The translations under genes and the position numbers were made by a program. Shown here one piece after another: positions 32,443 to 38,741 of a stretch of DNA of 38,741 nt. Within the stretch, counting starts at the first letter, position 1, and each line of letters begins with the position of its first letter. This DNA is from Brachionus koreanus (taxonomy: Eukaryota; Rotifera; Eurotatoria; Ploima; Brachionidae). The notes under the pieces are model-generated. The model had not been told where the DNA came from, made no database searches, and was given only the letters and a program-made list of their open reading frames with translations. The stretch lies in NCBI GenBank assembly GCA_016987375.1, contig PJRA01000473.1, forward strand, positions 302,116-340,856. Reading direction: 5' to 3'.

Positions 32443-33991
32443 TATATATTTTTTAAAAACTTGTGAAGAAATTAAAGATTTTTAAACGAAATTAACATAA
32501 AAAATCAATAATTTAAATTAGAAAATTTAAAAAAATGACTCAAAAAATACAAGAAAACTACCTTTTATTGACTTGCAGTTGTCCAATTGACACAAAATCA
32601 AGCTTGATTATCAGTTACTTCCCACACAGTCTGTTTATTAAATTTTAGAAAAATGCTTTAATAAACGACTCATAAGCAAACTTACAATCAATATATTGTG
32701 TCAAGTAAAAAACCGAAATTTGAAGATTGGTCGCAATGTAAAGAAATAAATTACATTTTAAATTTTAGAATAAAAATTTTATGAAAACACATGAAGAATA
32801 AGGATATAAAAGAGATAAATGGCATATCCAAAACAGTGTCGAGAAAAATGACTTATCCTTATCATTGAAAAAAATCGATCGGCCACAGCCTTTCATGTCT
32901 TATATTTAACTCTAGCATCATGATAAAACAACATAGATTAAAAGAATTTAAAAGTTTTTGTGGTTCACAACTTTATATATATGATTAAACTAATGAAATT
33001 AAGGAACAAATTGATTGAGCCATTGATTCAAGAAGTAAAGTTGATTCTGAGAATGAAGTGATATAGTTGGCATTGATTACTTTGATAATCTTGACTTAAA
33101 CAATAAAAAATTTGAGATTTAACTGAAATTTTAAGTTCTTGAAATTATGACACATTCCCAATCTAGTTTCCAGTTTTTTACGCTTTAATGAATTACGAAA
33201 TAAATTGTATTAGACTTGAAACTATTACAATTAAAAGTCTAAAAGATGAATTGTAAAGCTCTCTAAAAATGAGAATTACTTATTTGTAAAACAAATGATG
33301 TATTTGTTGTTTCAACATTTTTAAATAATCGTTACTTAACATCTCAATTCTTTAAGTCAAAAGATTAGCTTGATTTGAGTTCTAAGTCTTCATTATTGCC
33401 TAATTTATTAGAAATTTTTTATCAAGATTTTTAATACTGGTATTCAAAGTCTTCATTTCTTCATTTTTTAAATACTTTGGATTAAATGATCTAAAAGTTA
33501 ATCTTTAAACGTAAAATTTTGAAAAAATTAGGTATGCTTCAATTAGGTAAGAACCAGAAGCGCTAATCAAAATAAGGACGAGTACCTGTACCAATAAGGA
33601 TCTCGTATTCATACTCCTATTTTTTATTAAAATATTTGAATACTAGAGTTTTTCTATTCTCATTTTAAGGTGTGCTAGATGGCCTATTTTTGTTGATAAA
33701 AATTGTTACAGCTTATCTTAACCAACTTTTGAACATTCTTTATTGAACACCAACTTCAATTAAGAAAAGATTAGATTAATATATGGTAAGAAATTGATTT
33801 TATTCTTTTAATTATTATAACAATGTTATTGAAGAAAATTAATAATCAAATTTTATAATTAATAATTTAATAATAAGTTTAATTATTTTATTTCAAATCA
33901 TAATCAAGAAGTTTAAAAAAGATTAATTCGAAGAAAGCTAAATAGGAAAAGGTATAGGAAATAATCCTCCAGTAGGTAAAGGAACAGTAGG
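32443..33991. other. AT-rich spacer between LINE relic and copy B
   Basis: No coding frame or structured repeat that I can support. The transcript end of copy B presumably lies at the right edge, left of 33992. Confidence 0.45.
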
Positions 33992-36740
33992 TTAAGGAAC
34001 AGTAGTTGAAGGAACAGTAGTTGAAAAATCAGTTGTTGAAGGAAAAGTAGTTGAAGGAACAGTGGTTGAAAAAACTGTGGTTGAAGGAAAAGTAGTTGAA
34101 AGATCAGTTGTTGAAAGAACTGTGGTTGAAGGAATAGTAGTTGAGAGAACAGTTGTTGAAGGAACAGTAGTTGAGAGAACAGTTGTTGAAGGAACAGTAG
34201 TTGAGAGAACAGTTGTTGAAGGAACAGTAGTTGTTTTTTCAGTAGGTTCAATCTCGACTGATACTTGACATTCTAGAGAAGTAATTAAAGCTCCAACACA
34301 AATTAATTTAGTCTTTATTATTTCAGTTAAAAATCTTTCTTCTCTAGTATCGACAACTAAATAACAAGTAATTAAATAGTTTCTTTTGATTTTATAAAAA
34401 TTTACTTCTAAAAAAATCAATTTCGATTTTAACTATTGTGAACGCTGGTATTAATATACTCTCGTAAACAGGCTTATTTTGAATGAATAATAAACTGAAT
34501 GCATTATAATATTCAACTGCTAATTGCTTTTTGTTTTCAAATTCACTTTCAGTGAATTCCGCTGATGATGCAGAAACTGTCAGCGCAAATGATCCACCTG
34601 GTTTGCTTTAAACACAAATGAATTGTTTTTTGTTTTTTTTTTCTTATAGATTTTATGTTACCTTATCCAGAATCCAATACATGTATATGAAATAAAAATA
34701 GTTCTCATTTGTCCGAGTATCTTTAGTGTTAAAAAAAAAAGATATTCATTTTTATGATTAATAAAAAAGAAGCATACCAAATTTTTGATTTCTTCTAGAA
34801 TGGGTGAGTCGGTCTGAAGTGCCATTGATCGCAGTGGTCCAACTCTAGGATTCACTATGATAACATCCACAATCACAATAGTTCTTGTCAATACTAAAAT
34901 AGAAAAAAACTCATTTCAACAAGAAAAAAAAAACTGATAGCTCTTACCGACTACTGGTAGGGGTATGTTCAATTGAGTCAAGTTAATTGAATTTTTCAAG
35001 GATCCTTTTGGACCAAAAAAAATTTAAATTCAAGTCAACAAACAATATTAATATTACCATCGAATGCAATAAATTTATAATCATTCAAACAGTCTAGAAA
35101 TACGAGCTCATTTTTGTCTATGGCTAGACACAAATTTTCAGCTTGAACAGGCGGATTCAATGAACCAGCAGGACAATTTTTAAAGCTTCTAAACCTTGAA
35201 ATTATTTTTTTAATTAATTTTAAAAAATGTTTCATTTATTTTGTTCTGTTTTACCAAGGTCCATCAGTTATTAATGTTCTATCGACTAAAAAGTTTGATG
35301 TGCCGATTCTAATGCCGCCAATCTTGGAAAGAGTTGAAATAGAAATTTTTTTTTTCTCAAGTTAAAATTTACCCAAAATGGACCTTGAAGATTATTTTGG
35401 CCTACAAATTCAAGAAGATGTACCAAGTCCAATAGGTTTTTGGGCGCAAATAGATTCATTTTGTTAGTCTCAGTCCACATGTATCCATCAAACCAACTCA
35501 TTTCAAACTTGGACACAAACAAATCATGATGTTGTTTTGAAGCCAAATAGTCAATGAATCCAACAACTGTTCCTTGTAAACATTTTCTGGAAGCATAAGC
35601 ACTGAAAAAAAAAATTTTCATAATTTTTATTTTTATGCTAATATTAGTCATACTAAATTGAGCCTGGTTGACATTGACAAATGTTGTTCAAACACTGTTG
35701 ACCATGTGCACATTGATAATCATATTTACATCTCTTTTCTATTAAATTCACTTAATTTTTTTTTCAATTAAAATATTCATTTATTTAATAAAAAAATTTT
35801 ATTTATTTACTTATTTCAAATGAGTGTTCAACTTTGGTGAAAACAGATTGTCCTCTTTTAGTATTTTCATCTAAAAATAAAATTAATTTGAGAAAAAAAA
35901 TTTTTTTTTCTACCATTATAACAAATGAAACGCTCGACATTGCGACAATTCGAAGTGCTGAGTCCGAACTTGGAAACCAAAGCACAACCATGAGTTAATT
36001 TTAAAGGATCAGCATCATTCCTCATCGGACTGTAACAATCACTCCATCTGAAAAAAAAATGAATATTTTACTAAACTTTTATTCAAAATTTTCTTAAATT
36101 AGAAATACATGTGCCCTGAGGATGGTATGGATTCGCCACTCAACCAGGTCCAATTGCTTGGCAATACATCAGCTTTTGCACCAATCTACACAGTTTGTTT
36201 TAAATCTAAAAGTTAATTGAGAAAAATTTAATAAATATATTACATGAAATTGGCCATCGAGGCGAAAAGTAGAGAAAAAATTAATGGAAAAGTCCAGAAC
36301 ATGCTCAGGTCCAATAACCAATAGGCTAGATTTTCTTTTCTCACACTCAAATTTAGCACCATACCAGTCTTTTTTGAAATTTGAAATGAAATAACACTGG
36401 TCATTATAGGGGACCCATTGGTAAGGACAAACTTTGCACCGCTGATGCCACAATGACCTTTTAAATTCTAAAATAAATATAAAAAAAAGGACATGAATTA
36501 GCATACCAGACGGAATTTTTAGGACATCGACATGACGAGTCTATGCATTTAAAGCTAGTTGAGCATTCGTAATCTGATTTGCATGGTTGTCCATATTTCA
36601 AGCGGATCGAGCCAAAATGTCCTTTAAAGATTTGTTTTTTTTTTGTTGCTGTTCATTGTTTTAGAAAATAAATTACCCGATGATGGCTTTAGCAAAATGA
36701 CCAATACTGATAGTGTTAAAGTAAAATAGATTTTAAACAT
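33992..36740 (-). CDS. Secreted EB / C-type-lectin-like / mucin-tail protein, copy B, 15 exons, 658 aa
   Basis: Same 15-exon gene as at 24618-27369, shifted by 9,371 bp. Exons (minus): 36740-36677, 36621-36507, 36457-36244, 36185-36109, 36047-35914, 35870-35811, 35738-35654, 35601-35373, 35322-35255, 35194-35058, 35004-34948, 34893-34778, 34720-34662, 34605-34460, 34407-33992 (1,977 nt). Signal peptide, EB, CTLD, EB, diverged CTLD, unrecognised 180-residue region and mucin tail are all as in copy A. Outside the mucin tail I saw one protein difference: residue 232 in the second EB module is Ala here (codon GCA) and Val in copy A (GTA). The mucin units are arranged differently and the protein ends in STTVP, then a TAA, without the STDPAP end of copy A. 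Both copies look intact. Redundancy or dosage is likely. The role is unknown. Confidence 0.85.
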
Positions 36741-37084
36741 TTTTTTGTCAGTCTTAAAAATTAAGATGTTTCAAAGAGTTTTAAATAAGCAAAAAAAGTA
36801 TGTTTTAAATTAGCGGCTTTTGAGTGATTAGGCGATAAATTTGTTAGCTCGCCAAAAATTAGAAAAACAAGCATGCCTAAATATTTCAAAATATATTCAA
36901 ATAGAATTTATTAATTGGAAAAATATGCTTGACTTGCTATCTTGTTTTTTAGGCTGGTAGTTTTTTATTCAAACAATTCCAGACTAATGTTGCTCAATTG
37001 TCAGCTGCCTTTGTTTAAACAACAATAAAAATGTTTATTCTCTTTTTATTTTTTTTCTCTACTTTGGCTAACATATTGTTTTAT
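33999..37084. repeat. Segmental duplication, copy B
   Basis: Direct repeat of 24640-27709 (offset 9,371 bp). Virtually identical over the gene body up to about 36812, then diverged but alignable to 37084. The left boundary falls inside the mucin repeats near 34020. DNA beyond both boundaries is unrelated between the copies. Confidence 0.93.
34000..34230 (-). repeat. Mucin-type tandem repeat, 30-bp unit (copy B)
   Basis: Same decapeptide unit as copy A. There are more regular units at the right (34140-34230), including an extra TVLSTTIPST-type unit absent from copy A. The left part lacks a unit that copy A has. The net protein length differs by only one residue. Confidence 0.88.
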
Positions 37085-37303
37085 TTGGAATTAAAGATTG
37101 GATTTAATTTTTCCATTTAATTTTTTTTTGTAATTTAAAGAATTTTAGCTCGTCACAGATAAACTAACCAATAAATCAACAACTTTTGATTTATTAAATC
37201 ATGAATTCCATTTTTTTACATAATTCTCCAGACAATTTGCTCATTTTTGGTGTTTACTTCATTACTGAGACTAGTTAACGCTAGTTTCACAATTTTCGAA
37301 GAT

Positions 37304-37718
37304 AAAGGACAATGGTATGTTGAATCAAATTTGTTATTTAAAGCTTTATTACCATGTTCTATATATCAAATGATAGCTAAGACCATCGGGAACAAGCTGG
37401 ATTTTTGATATGTTATATATTTTTTGGTAAGGAATAAGGAAATTTTAGTCCAATCCTCAAAATCAATAGCCATTCGGAAATTTTAAAGAAATACATATTT
37501 TTTCATCTTTTAAAGGAGAAAATTTTGTACAGAATCATTTATTTAGCCAAAATAAATCAGTAAAACTTTCAAAATAATTAAATAATCAAAAAGAGAGGTT
37601 TTGAGTATGTTGTCTTAAAAGGAACTCTTTATTTATAGTTTTGTACAAAATCGTAGTATATAGAACATGGTAATAAAGCTTTAAATAAAAAATTTGATTC
37701 AACATACCATTGCCCTTT
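37304..37718. mobile_element. MITE-like element with 62-bp terminal inverted repeats
   Basis: Positions 37304-37365 and 37657-37718 are reverse complements with 60 of 62 matches. Arms contain GGTATGTTGAATCAAATTTG and AAAGCTTTATTACCATGTTC on the left side. The interior (about 290 bp) has a second, weaker inverted pair around TTTTGTACA (near 37525 and 37640) and no coding frame. It lies about 220 bp upstream of the duplicated flank of copy B and is absent upstream of copy A. Confidence 0.85.
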
Positions 37719-37955
37719 CGCGAAATAATTAAAAAAAATTAATTTAATCATTATAAGAAATTTTAATTAGTGAAACAAGAGGCTTTTAATTCAAAAAATA
37801 TTTTCTCTTGGCAGAATTAAAATTCAGCAGACTAAGTAGTTAGATACTAAATTTTAGTTTTATATTGATTAATATCTGAATAAAGCACAAATAATTAAAC
37901 TTATGACTACAAATTATTTTAGTATATAATTTATTTCATATAATATCTAATAAAA

Positions 37956-38510
37956 TTAAGTAGTATCTAATAAAAATAAATTTATTGGATTCTCGTATGA
38001 CTCTTGATTAACTTTGTCGCCAATTTTAGGCGGTCTGCCTGTTTTCTTCTGAGTTGCAATTCGAGTAATCGCAATATTAGAGACGAATGTAGCAGCATTC
38101 GAAGTTTCAACTTGTGAATTAGTTTGATTTGAATTTGTTGATGGAATTGATTGATTATTTTGTAATGAATCTGTTAATATTTTCTTGTGTTACCATTAAC
38201 GGATTAACTGGTCCACTCGAAAGTCTCGGTCCACGTTTGGCATTGACTTCAATATTTAAATTTAAACTAGGAAAGCTATTTAGATTTAGATTAACTTCTA
38301 GGCTATACAAAATTTTATGTTTGCAGAGATAATTTTTATTCCAAAACGGACGAGAACAAATACTTAATTCCCAATTTCCAATCCAGTCGTTTACTCAGTC
38401 AGTCCAAATTTTATGATTAAAAATCATTAGAAGTTTTAATTGATCAATGCTAATTTGAGATGAAAATTTAGAATTTTTAAAATACAAGCATTTTACAAGA
38501 AAATATATAT
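37956..38510 (-). mobile_element. Relic of a SWIM-finger (MULE-like) transposase C-terminus
   Basis: The minus strand from about 38510 reads SSQISIDQLKLLMIFNHKIW, a TGA, then VNDWIGNWELSICSRPFWNK followed by NYLCKH, then NAKRGPRLSSGPVNPL to a stop at about 38168. After a frame change it continues as SIPSTNSNQTNSQVETSN and TQKKTGRPPKIGDK to a TAA at 37956-37958. The segment CSRPFWNKNYLCKH matches the SWIM zinc finger CxC-x(n)-CxH with the second Cys changed to Arg. GRPPK is the AT-hook-like tail common after SWIM fingers in Mutator-like transposases. One stop, one frameshift and a lost ligand indicate a pseudogene. The upstream catalytic domain is absent or beyond recognition. Confidence 0.55.
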
Positions 38511-38644
38511 CTTAAATTTTAGATATGGAGTGCTTATGAATTCATGAATTTTACATTTTTCTATTCAATACTAGTTTTATTTTTCAAATTAAATAGTGTT
38601 GCGGACCGGCCAAAAAAAAGTCCAAGACCGTGACCAGTCCTGTT

Positions 38645-38741
38645 AACGGCCGTATTTTAGAGAACCGTTCAGTGGCCGGCCACTATACGACCAGTTTTGA
38701 TTTTGACCGGCCATTGAACGGTTCTCTAAAATACGGCCGTT
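38645..38741. repeat. GC-rich palindrome reaching the window end
   Basis: Arms 38645-38677 and 38709-38741 are reverse complements over 33 bp with one mismatch (CAGTGG against CAATGG), and pairing continues a few bases inward through GGCCGG. The sequence is far richer in G+C than its surroundings and is built from AACGGCCGT, GAACGG and ACCGGCC motifs. More ACCGGCC/GACC motifs extend left to 38600. Probably the end of a DNA element continuing past the window. Confidence 0.8.

Noticed and set aside
34062..34268. Plus-strand frame of VEGTVVERT repeats
   Set aside because: It is the antisense reading of the mucin tandem repeat of copy B, whose minus-strand frame is continuous with a phased 15-exon gene.
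24618..36740. Twin genes as an assembly artefact (haplotype duplication)
   Set aside because: Not fully excluded, but the flanks are alignable yet clearly diverged on one side, unrelated further out, and the C-termini differ, which argues for two real loci.

Overview
The window reads as nuclear DNA of a small AT-rich animal genome. Genes have spliceosomal introns that are mostly about 50 bp long, with GT..AG ends that I could phase exon by exon. The families present are metazoan: tetraspanins, a nuclear receptor, C-type lectin-like domains (CTLDs) joined to EB-type cysteine modules, and AMDHD1-type imidazolonepropionase. Many decayed non-LTR retrotransposons lie between the genes. A monogonont rotifer such as Brachionus is my best guess. 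That rests on composition, intron size and protein style, and no species-specific marker was seen.

Layout. 1-9.2 kb: a reverse transcriptase (RT) piece cut by the window edge, then two divergently oriented intronless tetraspanin paralogues (2184-3077 minus, 8321-9181 plus) separated by transposon relics (integrase tail, LINE RT). 9.6-11.7 kb: two more RT relics in opposite orientations. 12.06-14.46 kb (minus): a complete five-exon imidazolonepropionase gene (histidine breakdown, 432 aa). 14.5-16.8 kb: noncoding DNA with inverted repeats and a head-to-head pair of LINE tails. 16.83-18.27 kb (plus): a four-exon nuclear receptor (405 aa). 18.3-19.7 kb: a LINE scrap and a dead piggyBac transposase with one TTAA-flanked end. 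20.25-21.53 kb (minus): a two-exon RING-like protein (408 aa). 21.8-23.6 kb: a near-perfect 97-bp foldback element, GACTC-rich repeats and an internally deleted LINE.

24.6-27.4 kb and 34.0-36.7 kb (both minus): two almost identical 15-exon genes (659 and 658 aa). Each encodes a secreted protein: signal peptide, EB module, CTLD, EB module, second CTLD-like domain, an unrecognised region and a Thr/Ser/Pro mucin-like tail. The copies lie 9,371 bp apart in direct orientation. In the exons and introns I compared outside the mucin repeats I saw one difference, yet the upstream flanks and the C-terminal ends differ clearly. That pattern suggests gene conversion of an older duplication and is the most interesting signal here. 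Between the copies lie long AT-rich DNA and the 5' half of a LINE with a zinc-finger leader, an endonuclease and the start of RT. 37.3-38.7 kb: a MITE-like element with 62-bp inverted ends, a relic of a SWIM-finger (MULE-like) transposase tail, and a GC-rich palindrome running into the window end.

The intact genes show no operon-like or pathway relationship to each other. The window is a set of independent genes in transposon-littered DNA, plus one recently homogenised gene pair. Exon structures were derived by hand from splice-site consensus and reading frame and have no transcript support.
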